Assembly: GCA_934555895.1 (NCBI GenBank)
Contig: CAKTFH010000006.1
Span: 14,851 to 78,850, forward strand
Reading direction: 5' to 3'
From: an uncultured Muribaculaceae bacterium
GTDB lineage: Bacteria > Bacteroidota > Bacteroidia > Bacteroidales > Muribaculaceae
Length of the DNA: 64,000 bases
Shown here: in pieces, positions 53,162-62,939 of the stretch
Numbering within the stretch: position 1 is the first letter of the stretch
How the letters are laid out: each line of letters begins with the position of its first letter
Translations under genes and position numbers: made by a program
Notes under the pieces: generated by a model
Databases searched by the model: none
Seen by the model: only the letters and a program-made list of their open reading frames with translations
What the model was told of the DNA's origin: nothing

Positions 53162-55594
53162 TCAGAAATCGATGCTGAGGCGCACATTGAACTGTCTGCG
53201 TGTAAGATAGTTGGGCACGGCATACTGAATATCGTTCACATCGGTCACCCAGTAATAACTCGACACATTGGAAATATCCAACAAATTGAACACATCCACT
53301 CCAAGCCACACACTCTTAAGCCATTTGTGAACGCCACGTGCTGATTCTCCCTCTTTCAGAGGCGAGAGCAGAGCGTAATGCAGTCCCACATCTACACGCT
53401 TGTAGGCCGGCGCCCGGAAATAGCCTTTGTCACGCGATGAATGAGGCGCTGTTGTCGGAAGCCCATCTGAAAAAATGCCTCTGAGCGAAAATTTCAGTTT
53501 GGGAAATTTCGGGAAATAATCGGTGAAATAGAGCGCCATGGAATAGCGCTGATCGGTTGGACGAGGCACAGTAATGCCATGCAACTTCTCGCCAGTTTTC
53601 ATCAGCGAGAAGCTTATCCACGAATCGGTGCCGGGCACAAACTGGCCGAAGAGCTTGAAGTCGAGACCGGTGGTGTAACCATTGGTAAGATTGACGCCCT
53701 GATATACCACTCGAAGATTATCTATCTCATAAGGGATGAGCTTGTTGAGCTTTTTGTAATATGCCTCAGCCGAGAGCTTGAAAGGTCGATTGAACATGCG
53801 AAAGGTGTAATCGCCCCCCAATATAAAATGCAGACTCTGTTGTGAACGGATGTCGGGATTAAGCCTTATCACTGTGTTTCCATTCTCGTCTTCCACCGGC
53901 TGCCTAAACTCTTTGTAAAATGGCTGCTGATAATATAGACCGGTGGCAAAACGGAATGTCCAGGCATTATTGCGATCTGGCACGAAAGCCACGTTGGCGC
54001 GAGGCGATACCAGAAACTCTTTGTTGAAATCCCAATAACTGAAACGCAGACCTGCATTGATAGCGAAATAGCCTACCGACGCGTTCAGACGGTATGAATC
54101 AGCCATATAAAAAGCCAGACGGCTCGTGGAAAGATTATGACGTGAAGTCAGGTTGTAGATCATGCGTATGTTCTGACCGTCGGTGGGCAGCGTGAAGCCG
54201 GCCGAATCGCGGAGCTCCCATTCACGCGAACGCTCCATGATGGTCTGACGGTTGAACTGCATGCCATAGGTAATGTTGTTGTTGCTGATGGAGGTATGAC
54301 CGTGAAGTCCCAGCGAGAACACCGAAATCTTCAGACGGTTGCGTGCATGCTCATGATAGCGGCCTACGCCCAGCTCTCCGCCAACGGCGTTGTCTGGATT
54401 TCCGCTACCTGTGGTGCCGGCCTGGTCAAGCCAGTATTCGCCGCTGATGTCGTAAGCCACAAGTTCGTTTGTGAGATAACCCGATGCGAGAAGGCTCAAG
54501 CCGGTGCTCTTTGACGGTGTGTAGGTGAGATTCAGGGCACCGAAATATGTTTCAAACCGATCTTTCTCATGTCCGTCGAAATAGACCTTAAACGACTTCG
54601 CATCAGTCGAGGTACCGAAGTTGGTTTCTCGGTTCACCGGGGTGAAGCGATAGTTGTTGATGGATATGTTGCCTAAGAACGACGCCTTGAGCTTGTTGCT
54701 GAACTTGAAGTTAAGATTGGTCTGATAATCGAAGAAATTAGGGTCGTACTCTCCCTTAGTCTCAAGCGAGCTCAGCAGCGACGAGTTGCGCTTGTAGCGC
54801 ACTCCGTGAAGCTGCGAGAAGCGTTTGGTGCTCTGCCCTATCGCCACAGAGCCGCCCATAAGCGAAGCATTGAGCGAACCCTCGAACGCTTCCGGCTGAC
54901 GATAGGTAATGTCAAGAGCCGACGACATCTTGTCGCCGTACTCCACACCGAAACCGCCGGTTGAAAAGTTCACCGACCCCACCATGTCGGGGTTGATGAC
55001 GGAAAGGCCCTCCTGCTGTCCCGACGATACAAGCTGCGGGCGATACACCTCTATACCGTTGATATACACAGAATTTTCGTCATATGTGCCGCCTCGTACC
55101 GAATACTGGCTCGACATCTCGTTTGACGAATTTACTCCTGCAAGAGTGGTAAGCATCGACTCGATGCTACCGCCTGTGGCGTCGGCCGCCAGCTTATAGC
55201 TCTCGGCATCAATGGTCTGCATCTGATTGGTCTGCTTGCGAAAGTCGGTCACCTCAATCTCGGTCAGCTGATGGTCTTTCGACTGCATGCGCACATTGAG
55301 CGCGAGGTCGCCTTTGGGATTGATGAGCTTGCGGCGCAATTCCTCATAACCGATACATGCGAACACCACGACAAGTGTGTCGTTGGCCGGCTCCGGGCAT
55401 GATAGCTTGTAGGTGCCGTCTATTCCTGTATTCGTACCGATTGCCGTGCCGTCGATGCGCACGGTGACAAACTCGAGCGGAGAGTCGGCCGAGTCAATCA
55501 CCTTGCCATGAATTTTCACCTGCGCTCCGGCCCCGAGGGCCAGAACGCAGATGAAGGCAAGAAGAAAATATATCCTTTTCAGATTTGGAATCAT
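53162..55594 (-). CDS. TonB-dependent outer-membrane receptor
   Basis: An 810-aa receptor that imports an unknown ligand through the outer membrane using TonB energy. A signal peptide (about 1-24) is followed by a carboxypeptidase-regulatory-like domain (about 26-105, with KVIDSADSPLEFVTVRIDGTAIGTNTGIDGTYKL). Next come the plug (about 115-230; STGGFGVEYGDKMSSALDI at its end) and a 22-strand-type barrel. It ends in the barrel signal FNVRLSIDF. No SusD-like partner or TonB box motif at the N-terminus is evident, so it is not a classical SusC. Confidence 0.9.
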   Translation of the reverse strand: MIPNLKRIYFLLAFICVLALGAGAQVKIHGKVIDSADSPLEFVTVRIDGTAIGTNTGIDGTYKLSCPEPANDTLVVVFACIGYEELRRKLINPKGDLALNVRMQSKDHQLTEIEVTDFRKQTNQMQTIDAESYKLAADATGGSIESMLTTLAGVNSSNEMSSQYSVRGGTYDENSVYINGIEVYRPQLVSSGQQEGLSVINPDMVGSVNFSTGGFGVEYGDKMSSALDITYRQPEAFEGSLNASLMGGSVAIGQSTKRFSQLHGVRYKRNSSLLSSLETKGEYDPNFFDYQTNLNFKFSNKLKASFLGNISINNYRFTPVNRETNFGTSTDAKSFKVYFDGHEKDRFETYFGALNLTYTPSKSTGLSLLASGYLTNELVAYDISGEYWLDQAGTTGSGNPDNAVGGELGVGRYHEHARNRLKISVFSLGLHGHTSISNNNITYGMQFNRQTIMERSREWELRDSAGFTLPTDGQNIRMIYNLTSRHNLSTSRLAFYMADSYRLNASVGYFAINAGLRFSYWDFNKEFLVSPRANVAFVPDRNNAWTFRFATGLYYQQPFYKEFRQPVEDENGNTVIRLNPDIRSQQSLHFILGGDYTFRMFNRPFKLSAEAYYKKLNKLIPYEIDNLRVVYQGVNLTNGYTTGLDFKLFGQFVPGTDSWISFSLMKTGEKLHGITVPRPTDQRYSMALYFTDYFPKFPKLKFSLRGIFSDGLPTTAPHSSRDKGYFRAPAYKRVDVGLHYALLSPLKEGESARGVHKWLKSVWLGVDVFNLLDISNVSSYYWVTDVNDIQYAVPNYLTRRQFNVRLSIDF

Positions 55595-55770
55595 AACATT
55601 GCGCTGATGAGAGCATTAACAGCAGCATACCATAGAGGCATCCGTTATCTGTGTTGTCTCTGTCTATAAAAGATATGAGGCGTTTTGGCGCCAACACATT
55701 CCTATAACGGATTTTTCCGCCGGAAATTATATCTCCCGCCACACAGATGCACTCATTGCGCCTTTCAGTG

Positions 55771-57603
55771 TCAGCGCACAAGCTGTTTGCTTGCGCCTTC
55801 CGAAGTAGACACTACATACACGCTGCCGCTCTCAGGCGATGCCACCCGCACCCCCTGCATGGTATGATAGCTCTTGGCCGATTCAACTGTGGCAGCCTTT
55901 ACTTCGTCGATTCCGGCATCCGGAGTGACTGTAAAAGGTATCTCGATGCGGCCGTTCGAGCGACCCTCGGAGTAGCCGGAGGTCTCGAAGGTTTCGTCGC
56001 CGAACACACCCTGCTCACACACGAAAGTGTAGTTGCCGGGAGCAAGCGTGGCGGTCTCATCGGTCGGAACAAACTCTATGCAGTCGGAAGCGCCTTTAGG
56101 CGTGTTATCGAAAAGTTTCTCCCAACCGTAGACACGATAGTAAAACGGTCTATACCAGTCGCATGAACCGGGATTGTTGAAGTTGCGCCAGAACGAACCT
56201 GGCCCGTCATCCTTGGCATCTGTATTCGTAGAAATCACCAGTTCGCCAAAACGCGAAAGGGCCGGGTGGAGATTGAGCATATACAGGAAACGGTACTCAT
56301 TGCCCCAGGGGTCATGCTGCAGTTCGTCGAGCGGGTTGGGAAAACGTATCAGCGTATGCTTCTCGCTGAACGGTCCCCATGGATGCTCGCTGCGCATGAT
56401 CACCATCTCCGAACCGAACGGAAAGGTCTGGGCACACATGAAATAGTAGTCGCCCTTTTTGAAAACCCACGGCAAAGTGAGACTACCCATTTTAGGAGCA
56501 ATGCCCGATTTCTGCACCTGCGCCTCAGTGGGGTATTTGGTATGCCACTGCATGTTGCCGTCCTCGTCCGGGTAATAATATTCCCAACGGCCATCAAGTT
56601 CTGTGCCGACAGTGCGTCCAACGATAGGCACATTACCAAGCCATTCGCCATTGTTTACCGAAGAATAGAGATAGATGTGGCCGTCGGCGTCCTCCCAAAG
56701 CGTGCTTCCGTAGGCATACGGATTGTTATAAAGGAAAGTGTGGTCTACCGATTTTATTTTCAGATAAGAGGCATCGCCCGGCTCACCCTCAAGACTGTAC
56801 ACAGCCACAGCGGTGCCGAGTGCCTTGAGGCCGTTGGCAGTATCCACGCCGTTCCACAGCATCTTCAGCTTGCCGTCGGCAGTCACGGTGCCGTCGCCCG
56901 ACCAATAGACTTTATCCTGCGCTATGCCGTCGTCGTTACGGCTTTTGGCTTCCGGATGGTCGAGATGTGTCACTGCCTTGTAATAGCCCGGAGCCGACGA
57001 ATCGGTAGTTTGCTTGAATTTAGCAAGCCACATCAGTGCTTCATCGGTAGTGATAGGATATCCGTCGGCATCGGCTCTCTGCACCATGATTGTGTTGCGC
57101 GGGAAACTGCATGCCCCGCGAGCACGTGTCTCCGCATCGGCCACGCCATAGAAACTATCGTTGAATGTCCAGAAAGTGTGACCGCCGGGAAGCTCTACGG
57201 TAAATACACCGTCGCCGCCGTTCCATCCAAGGGTGCGGGTAAACAGACGGTTGTAAAGTTTGTCTTTATAAGCGCTCACCCCTTTCTCGGTGGCATCGTT
57301 CATCAGTTCCAGATTCCACGAATCATCGATATCGGGAGCCATCTCAATGGCATTTTTAAGCATAATGCGGTGCCCCGCGGCATCTTCCAGATACACTTTC
57401 ACGCCATCGGCCGACTTATCGTAGCCTACAGTGCCGAATCCACGCTTCATCAACAGACGGATACGAGCCGGAGCTGAAACTTCAGCGGCAGTAGCCGGAG
57501 ATGTCTTCACCGGAGCCACATCATAAGCCACAGTGTCGCCGGCCGCAACGGCCGACAGCGCAGCGGCGCTGAAAAAAAGCGGCAAAATAAATGTTCTTCT
57601 CAT
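55771..57603 (-). CDS. DUF5005 family secreted protein (glycoside-related beta-propeller)
   Basis: A 610-aa exported protein with signal peptide (residues 1-21, MRRTFILPLFFSAAALSAVAA). The DUF5005 region (about 110-460), found in Bacteroidales next to glycan enzymes, shows repeated WxxD/EDxDG blade-like strands: HTFWTFNDSFYGV, KVYWSGDGTV, LWEDADGHIYLYSSVNNGEWLG, and LPWVFKKGDYYFMCAQ. The C-terminal 60 residues (YHTMQGVRVASPESGSVYVVSTS) look like a degenerate secretion-sorting tail. Start chosen at ATG 57603, which shares one base with the HAD stop (TGATG); a GTG just upstream (57606) is also possible. Confidence 0.75.
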   Translation of the reverse strand: MRRTFILPLFFSAAALSAVAAGDTVAYDVAPVKTSPATAAEVSAPARIRLLMKRGFGTVGYDKSADGVKVYLEDAAGHRIMLKNAIEMAPDIDDSWNLELMNDATEKGVSAYKDKLYNRLFTRTLGWNGGDGVFTVELPGGHTFWTFNDSFYGVADAETRARGACSFPRNTIMVQRADADGYPITTDEALMWLAKFKQTTDSSAPGYYKAVTHLDHPEAKSRNDDGIAQDKVYWSGDGTVTADGKLKMLWNGVDTANGLKALGTAVAVYSLEGEPGDASYLKIKSVDHTFLYNNPYAYGSTLWEDADGHIYLYSSVNNGEWLGNVPIVGRTVGTELDGRWEYYYPDEDGNMQWHTKYPTEAQVQKSGIAPKMGSLTLPWVFKKGDYYFMCAQTFPFGSEMVIMRSEHPWGPFSEKHTLIRFPNPLDELQHDPWGNEYRFLYMLNLHPALSRFGELVISTNTDAKDDGPGSFWRNFNNPGSCDWYRPFYYRVYGWEKLFDNTPKGASDCIEFVPTDETATLAPGNYTFVCEQGVFGDETFETSGYSEGRSNGRIEIPFTVTPDAGIDEVKAATVESAKSYHTMQGVRVASPESGSVYVVSTSEGASKQLVR

Positions 57604-58226
57604 CACTTTAAGATAATATACTTAATCGATTGGTTATTAAGAATCTTTATCGTCTCTACCGAAGGATCGACCAGCACATTCTCCACCCCCGGCAGTTTCA
57701 ATAGCGGAAGGTCGTCGTGATGGTCTGTCATCACATTGCGGATATGCAGTCCGTTGTATTCACACAATGCCTTTATCCTCCGGAGTTTCTCCTCCCCCTT
57801 GCATTCTTCCGTTTCAGCTCGGGAAGCTAAAAGAAAGTCGAATCCGCATTCAGCGGCCACGGCCTTGGCATAATCTTCTGGAGCCGCCGTGGCGAGCACC
57901 GTGCGTGCCTGTTTTCTTTCATCTATGAAAGCCTTCACCTCAGGTCGCATATAACGGCAAAGTCCGTGGCCGAAATTCGCAAAATCCCTCTCGGGAAGAT
58001 AATGTCTCGCCACCTCCATAATGCGTTTCTTGACTTCGGCATGGGTGCATAACCTCAATTTTCGGCGAAACACCTTAATAGCAACACATCCAGCGGCATG
58101 GAGGTGTCCGTCAGCGACAAGTTTTTTCCAGAGCCACACCACAAATCGGCTGAAAGAGTTTACACTCAGCAGCGTGCCGTCGAGGTCGACAATCAGGGCC
58201 TCATCTTGTTGTAGTCGGCCGACCAT
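57603..58226 (-). CDS. HAD-superfamily phosphatase (PSP/SerB-like)
   Basis: Haloacid-dehalogenase-type phosphatase of 207 aa. The nucleophile motif is DLDGTLL (D14, D16), with ATAAPEDYAK as motif II near residue 109 and the closing motif in DHHDDLPLLK near 175. The cap is helical (about 25-85). It begins inside the phosphoribosyltransferase gene (34-base overlap) and ends in a TGATG junction with the DUF5005 gene, so all three are translationally coupled. The substrate is unknown; the overlap with a phosphoribosyltransferase suggests a phosphorylated sugar intermediate. Confidence 0.83.
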   Translation of the reverse strand: MVGRLQQDEALIVDLDGTLLSVNSFSRFVVWLWKKLVADGHLHAAGCVAIKVFRRKLRLCTHAEVKKRIMEVARHYLPERDFANFGHGLCRYMRPEVKAFIDERKQARTVLATAAPEDYAKAVAAECGFDFLLASRAETEECKGEEKLRRIKALCEYNGLHIRNVMTDHHDDLPLLKLPGVENVLVDPSVETIKILNNQSIKYIILK

Positions 58227-58804
58227 GGGAAGCGGATAAGAGTCTGATCGTGATACATGGCGAAATCGGCATCCACGCGCGGATTATCGGTAGTCACAGT
58301 GATTACCGCCACTTTTACCTGAATAGGTCCGTAGTGAGCAGTGAGGGCTCGCAGCACAGCCTTGAGAGTATCGCCGGTATCTATCGCATCGTCGACAAGC
58401 AGCAGTCGGGGATTCGGGCCAAGCGGGGGCAGTTCTCCCGCAGAGACCTTAAGCTCGCGGTCATCGCGGCGACGCTCTTTGTCGCCGCGCATCTTCGACC
58501 GCATCCGAAGCCAGTGCGATTCGAGAATGCGGGCGCTATTTAGCACCCACAGCGGCATATTTCCAAGCACAGAAGCAAGTTTTGCACCTTTGGCACGGGT
58601 AGTCGGGCGCTGCATAGTCACATTTACTATGTCATGGCAAAATCCGTCGGGAAGATGACGCCATACTGCATCGGCCACAAACACACCGCCGCGACGCACA
58701 CCAACCATAAGGTCGAATCCTTCGGGGCACTCCTCGGCTATGCGACGCGAAAGCTCGCGTCCCTGCCATTCCACAGCTCCGTCGCTAAGCGTTATCACTC
58801 TCAT
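58193..58804 (-). CDS. Phosphoribosyltransferase-like protein
   Basis: A 203-aa type-I phosphoribosyltransferase. The PRPP-binding loop is RLLLVDDAIDTGDTL (D138/D139), with FDLMVGVRRGGVFVADAVW near residue 30-48 as the N-terminal hood region. The specific base or acceptor is unknown; there is an unusual Arg/Lys/Asp-rich insert (about 98-120, KMRGDKERRRDDRELK). It starts two bases after the glycosyltransferase stop and overlaps the HAD gene, so the operon is compact. Confidence 0.8.
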   Translation of the reverse strand: MRVITLSDGAVEWQGRELSRRIAEECPEGFDLMVGVRRGGVFVADAVWRHLPDGFCHDIVNVTMQRPTTRAKGAKLASVLGNMPLWVLNSARILESHWLRMRSKMRGDKERRRDDRELKVSAGELPPLGPNPRLLLVDDAIDTGDTLKAVLRALTAHYGPIQVKVAVITVTTDNPRVDADFAMYHDQTLIRFPWSADYNKMRP

Positions 58805-58806
58805 AG

Positions 58807-59790
58807 TTATCTTATTTTCATTAATTTTACAAGCATTCTAAGCATCGGCATCCCGCCATAGGAGGCTAAGGCGCCGAGCTTGTTTTTCAGGCGCACACGG
58901 CTGTCGCACAGCTCTCGGAGACGGTCGTTCTTTATCACTTTCAGACATCTAGCCTCGGTCTCCGGTCGTTTCTCGCCATAGGCAAGCAAGAGCGTCAGCA
59001 CATTGAAATGCGCGCTGAAACGCCTGTCGCGGGCAGCCGCTGTAAGGCGCGGGCTCGCTGCGATACGTATGTGACCTAACATATTGTCGGTCACATCAAG
59101 CACATCCAGGCGCGAGGGCGAGAAAGTGTTTATGAAACTCGCGGCATTTGTTCTATAGAAATAAAGCGCATCGGGGATATAAAGCACCTCCGGCACGGAG
59201 AGGAAAAGTCTATAAAACATCTCAAGGTCCTCGAATCGCCGCCCTTCGCTGAAACGCATTCGGCTGTCGGCCTCAAACAGCTCCCTTCTGACAAACCATA
59301 TCGGATTGTTCACCCGAAATTTCTGATAGAGTCCGTCTTCCACAATATCCTCAGCGCTCATAAGCATGGATTCATGCATTTCGGTAGGCCATATCGGCTT
59401 GACACCGCTCTGAAAGGCACATACCGCCACTTTTGCGCCAGTGCTTTCAGCCCCCCGGGTGAGGCGTTCAAGAGCAGCTAGATGGAGTATGTCGTCTGCA
59501 TCAATGAAGAACACATATTTCCCACAGGCCTCCCCGATACCGCGGTTACGTGCGGCCGACACTCCCCCGTTCACCTCCATATCAATCAGGCGGAAGCGGC
59601 TATCGGTTTCGGCAAAGCGCATGCAGATGTCGCGGCTCGAATCGGTACTGCAGTCGTTGACCATCAGCACCTCCATATCGGCCATAGTCTGTGAGGCAAG
59701 CGAGCGCAGACACTCGTCGAGATAGCACCCGGCATTGTACACAGGCACCACAACACTCACCACAGGTTTGCTTTCACAAGATGTTTTCAT
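58807..59790 (-). CDS. Family-2 glycosyltransferase
   Basis: GT-A fold glycosyltransferase of 327 aa that probably adds a sugar to a lipid- or polysaccharide-linked acceptor. The N-terminal block VVSVVVPVYNAGCYLDECLRSLASQ, the donor-site NDCSTD and the metal-binding D97-A-D99 in YVFFIDADDILH are intact. The C-terminal helical part (about 215-327) is poorly conserved. No transmembrane segment is visible. It is the first gene of the coupled glycosyltransferase-phosphoribosyltransferase-HAD-DUF5005 operon; the -7 element TAACTTTG (minus strand, 59821 to 59814) lies upstream. Confidence 0.88.
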   Translation of the reverse strand: MKTSCESKPVVSVVVPVYNAGCYLDECLRSLASQTMADMEVLMVNDCSTDSSRDICMRFAETDSRFRLIDMEVNGGVSAARNRGIGEACGKYVFFIDADDILHLAALERLTRGAESTGAKVAVCAFQSGVKPIWPTEMHESMLMSAEDIVEDGLYQKFRVNNPIWFVRRELFEADSRMRFSEGRRFEDLEMFYRLFLSVPEVLYIPDALYFYRTNAASFINTFSPSRLDVLDVTDNMLGHIRIAASPRLTAAARDRRFSAHFNVLTLLLAYGEKRPETEARCLKVIKNDRLRELCDSRVRLKNKLGALASYGGMPMLRMLVKLMKIR

Positions 59791-59896
59791 GGCCGTAGCT
59801 TACACTTATCCGACAAAGTTAACACATTTGCATCGAATAATTCCCTAAATAATCTAAAATAGGAGTCTCATCGCAAGAAAATAGGTGAAAAATTTT

Positions 59897-59904
59897 TACC
59901 TTTG
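59897..59904 (+). promoter_or_regulatory. -7 element for the amylase-like gene
   Basis: TACCTTTG, perfect TAnnTTTG, about 80 bases before the start; -33 element not evident. Confidence 0.5.
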
Positions 59905-59984
59905 CAAACACCATGAAACGATGCAATGTCGGTTCCAGTTTTATATCTTACTTTCTACTTTAACATTACAACCATCCATTTTTT

Positions 59985-62834
59985 ATGCTGATGACTAAAC
60001 ATTTGCTGGCGGTATTGACCGCCATGGCATTTGCGTGGTTCATTGCTCCGCAACATGCCCAATCGCAGCTGTTCACCACGCAACCCGCAGTGGTGCAGCA
60101 ATCGTCGGAAAATGTAAAAATCATTTTTCATGCCGGCCTCTCCGACAAAGCCGAACTAAAATCGGCCACCTCGCTTTACGCGCATATCGGAGTGACGCTC
60201 ACCGACAAGCCCAACGAGTGGACTCACGTGAAAGGCTCATGGAACTCCAACACGGCCGACAAGCAATTTCATAAAATAGCCGGCACAAACGACTGGGAGC
60301 TAAATATCGGCAACCTACGCACATATTTCGGGCTTACCGAATCGGAGCAGGTAGCTAAAATCGCCATCATAGCCCGTCTGGCATCGGGTGCAGGCAACGG
60401 CTACGGCCAGACCTCCGACTATTTCATCGATGTGCACCCCGACGGGCTCCAGCTCAAACTGTCAGCGGGAGAGAATCTGCCTTACGCACAGCACGGCGCC
60501 ACCACCCTCAACCTCGTGGCCGAATGCTCTCAGACAGCGCAGATCAGCATCACTGTCAACGGACGCTCAATCGGCTCGACCAACGCCGCTTCGCTTAAAG
60601 CCTCATACAATCTCACCCCGGCCGACACTCCTTACGAAATAATAGCCACCGCCACCTCAGGGAACACCACGGTAACTGAAAGGATGGAGATTTCATGCCT
60701 TCCCCACAGTCAGGCGAAGGCCTTTCCCGGAGGAACCGTGAAGCAGGGTGTTACAATAAACGCCAACGGCACTGCGACTTTCTGCGTAGCAGCTCCCGGC
60801 AAAACCGATATGGTGCTTGTGCCGGCATGGAACGATTACCGCATTCTATCCTCCAACCTCATGAACTACACCGATGTGGCTGGCCAACGCTATTTCTGGG
60901 TCACCACATCAGCCTCAATCCCCGGCGGCGAATACCTTCCTTATTATTTCATAGTCGACGGCAAAACTTCCGTAGGAGACCCCTATGCACGCCTCGTGCT
61001 CGACCCCACTTCTGACAGCAGTCTGCCTGCATCGCTCATCGACTATCTACCCGCCTATCCCACCGAAAAAGTCAAAGGCTCACCTGTGTTGTCCGTGTTC
61101 AAAAGCGACATGGATAAATATGACTGGAGCGACGCCACACTACACTTCAGCAATCCCGACAGCCGCTCGCTCACTATCTATGAGATACTGCTTCGCGACT
61201 TCACAGGCGACGGTACCGACCAAGGTGGCAAAACCTACGGCACATTCGCCACTGCGCTTGAAAAAATTGATTATATCGCCGAACTCGGAGTGGATGCAGT
61301 AGAGCTCATGCCTGTGATGGAATTCAACGGCAACATGTCGTGGGGCTACAATACCAATTTCTATATGGCGCTCGACAAAGCCTACGGTACTCCCGACGAC
61401 ATGCGCCGCTTTGTGGACGCATGCCACAACCGTGGCATCGCCGTAATTCTCGACATCGTGTTCAACCAGAGCGACTGGCTCGCTCCGTGGTACCAGATGT
61501 ATGGCGGCACAGCCTCCAACCCATTCTACAATGCGCAGGCGCCTCACGCCTATAGCGTGCTAAACGACTGGAATCAGGACAACACCGCGCTGCGTCAGCA
61601 CTGGAAAGATGTGCTCCGCTTCTGGATGGAGGCCTATAAAGTCGACGGTTTCCGTTTTGACCTCGTAAAGGGTCTCGGTGCCAACAACAGCTATGCTTCC
61701 GGCACCGACGGCTACAATTCCTCGCGTGTGGCTATAATGAAAGAACTGCATGCGGCCATGAAGGCCGTGCGCTCCGACGCAATCCACATCAACGAGCTTC
61801 TCGGCACCAACGAAGAGGAAAACGCCAATGCCGATGACGGCCAGCTCGGCTGGCACAAGCTCTCAGACCCCTGCTACGACTTTGTCACAGGCCGCTCAAA
61901 CGGCAACGCCGGCGCCATGAACAAATTTATGGCTTCGAACGACGGCCGTAAGGTGGGTCTGACCGTCGATTATGCAGAGAGCCACGACGAGCCCCGTCTG
62001 GCATCGAAGATGCGCACCACAAACACAAGCCAGTGCGACGCTTCAGTGGCCTACACCTCCACGCCAAAACCAGCATCAATCCGCCGCCTCGGCGCAGTGG
62101 CGGCACAGATGCTACTCACTCCCGGCAACAAGATGATATGGCAGTTCGGTGAAATCGCAGCAGACGACCATCAGGGCTCCGACCTCGAGAAACTCCGCGC
62201 CATCCCTCCGAAATGGAACCAGATGAGCAACTCGGCACGCGCCGCCCTGCTCGACAACTACCGCCAGCTCGTAAACCTCCGGCGCCTCAATCCGGAGCTG
62301 TTCCAAGGCGAAGCATCGGTGCAGCTCAATGGCTTCAGTAATGCACTCACTTCACCCAGAACCATCCGCATAGTGGCAGCCGACGGCAACAAGGAGATTG
62401 TGGCATTCTTCAATCCGGCCATCTCAGGAGCTGCACGCACCATCAATTCTGCCGTGGCTTATCTCAATCCGTCTAATGCGCAACTTGTGACTGCATCCTA
62501 CAGCGGCACAGCCACAACGTTCGCACCCACGCTCAATGCCTCCGGCTCCAACAATGTAAGCGTAAGCCTCAATCCCGGAGAATGGGTGGTATTCGCAAAC
62601 GCTTCCGTAGCAGGCATCGACAGTCCGGTGCTCGACGGTTCGGCATCAAATGTCACAGTGTCGGCATCACAGGGTAGCATCAGCATTTCGGGCGATTTCA
62701 GTCAGGCAGCCGTCTACACCGTATCCGGCATTCAGGTAGCAGTGCTTGTTGCCGAAGGCTCTGTAGACTCGCTCACCCCAGGTATTTATATCGTAAATGT
62801 AGACGGTGCCACCGTCAAGACAGCCGTCAAGTAA
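59985..62834 (+). CDS. GH13 alpha-amylase-family protein with sorting-like tail
   Basis: A 949-aa exported alpha-amylase-type glycoside hydrolase. Signal peptide about residues 1-27. Beta-rich N-terminal domains (about 30-250, including a possible starch-binding or SusE-like part) precede an immunoglobulin-like domain (about 250-345) and the GH13 barrel (about 395-720). Catalytic residues: D559 nucleophile (GFRFDLVKGLG), E604 acid/base (HINELLG), D668 (ESHDEPR). GH13 region I is HNRGIAVILDIVFNQ. The last 70 residues (SISGDFSQAAVYTVSGIQV...LTPGIYIVNVDGATVKTAVK) look like a type IX secretion-type sorting tail. The start could be Met1 or Met3 (59991). Confidence 0.88.
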   Translation: MLMTKHLLAVLTAMAFAWFIAPQHAQSQLFTTQPAVVQQSSENVKIIFHAGLSDKAELKSATSLYAHIGVTLTDKPNEWTHVKGSWNSNTADKQFHKIAGTNDWELNIGNLRTYFGLTESEQVAKIAIIARLASGAGNGYGQTSDYFIDVHPDGLQLKLSAGENLPYAQHGATTLNLVAECSQTAQISITVNGRSIGSTNAASLKASYNLTPADTPYEIIATATSGNTTVTERMEISCLPHSQAKAFPGGTVKQGVTINANGTATFCVAAPGKTDMVLVPAWNDYRILSSNLMNYTDVAGQRYFWVTTSASIPGGEYLPYYFIVDGKTSVGDPYARLVLDPTSDSSLPASLIDYLPAYPTEKVKGSPVLSVFKSDMDKYDWSDATLHFSNPDSRSLTIYEILLRDFTGDGTDQGGKTYGTFATALEKIDYIAELGVDAVELMPVMEFNGNMSWGYNTNFYMALDKAYGTPDDMRRFVDACHNRGIAVILDIVFNQSDWLAPWYQMYGGTASNPFYNAQAPHAYSVLNDWNQDNTALRQHWKDVLRFWMEAYKVDGFRFDLVKGLGANNSYASGTDGYNSSRVAIMKELHAAMKAVRSDAIHINELLGTNEEENANADDGQLGWHKLSDPCYDFVTGRSNGNAGAMNKFMASNDGRKVGLTVDYAESHDEPRLASKMRTTNTSQCDASVAYTSTPKPASIRRLGAVAAQMLLTPGNKMIWQFGEIAADDHQGSDLEKLRAIPPKWNQMSNSARAALLDNYRQLVNLRRLNPELFQGEASVQLNGFSNALTSPRTIRIVAADGNKEIVAFFNPAISGAARTINSAVAYLNPSNAQLVTASYSGTATTFAPTLNASGSNNVSVSLNPGEWVVFANASVAGIDSPVLDGSASNVTVSASQGSISISGDFSQAAVYTVSGIQVAVLVAEGSVDSLTPGIYIVNVDGATVKTAVK

Positions 62835-62882
62835 GCTCTCAAAAACAGCATAGATAACACGAGGCTGTCTAACAACCAAGTT

Positions 62883-62939
62883 TGAAGTGACCCCAAAAAG
62901 TTGGACGAGTTTTTTGTCTAACTTTTTGGGGTCACTTCA
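62883..62939. repeat. Perfect palindrome with IS3-like terminal sequences (possible MITE)
   Basis: Arms 62883-62902 and 62920-62939 are perfect 20-bp inverted repeats around a 17-base loop; three more pairs and a G-T extend the stem. The arm TGACCCCAAAAAGTTGGAC resembles the terminal inverted repeat of IS3/IS150-type elements. A further TGACCCC lies at 62948-62954. It has no transposase. It may also end transcription of the amylase gene. Confidence 0.6.

Noticed and set aside
56266..57477. Long frame antisense to the DUF5005 gene
   Set aside because: Shadow of the operon's coded strand; the DUF5005 frame has a signal peptide and coupling to its neighbour.
62883..62939. Junction of an IS3-type minicircle
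   Set aside because: In such circles the outer tips face each other; here they face outward, so it is not a circle junction.
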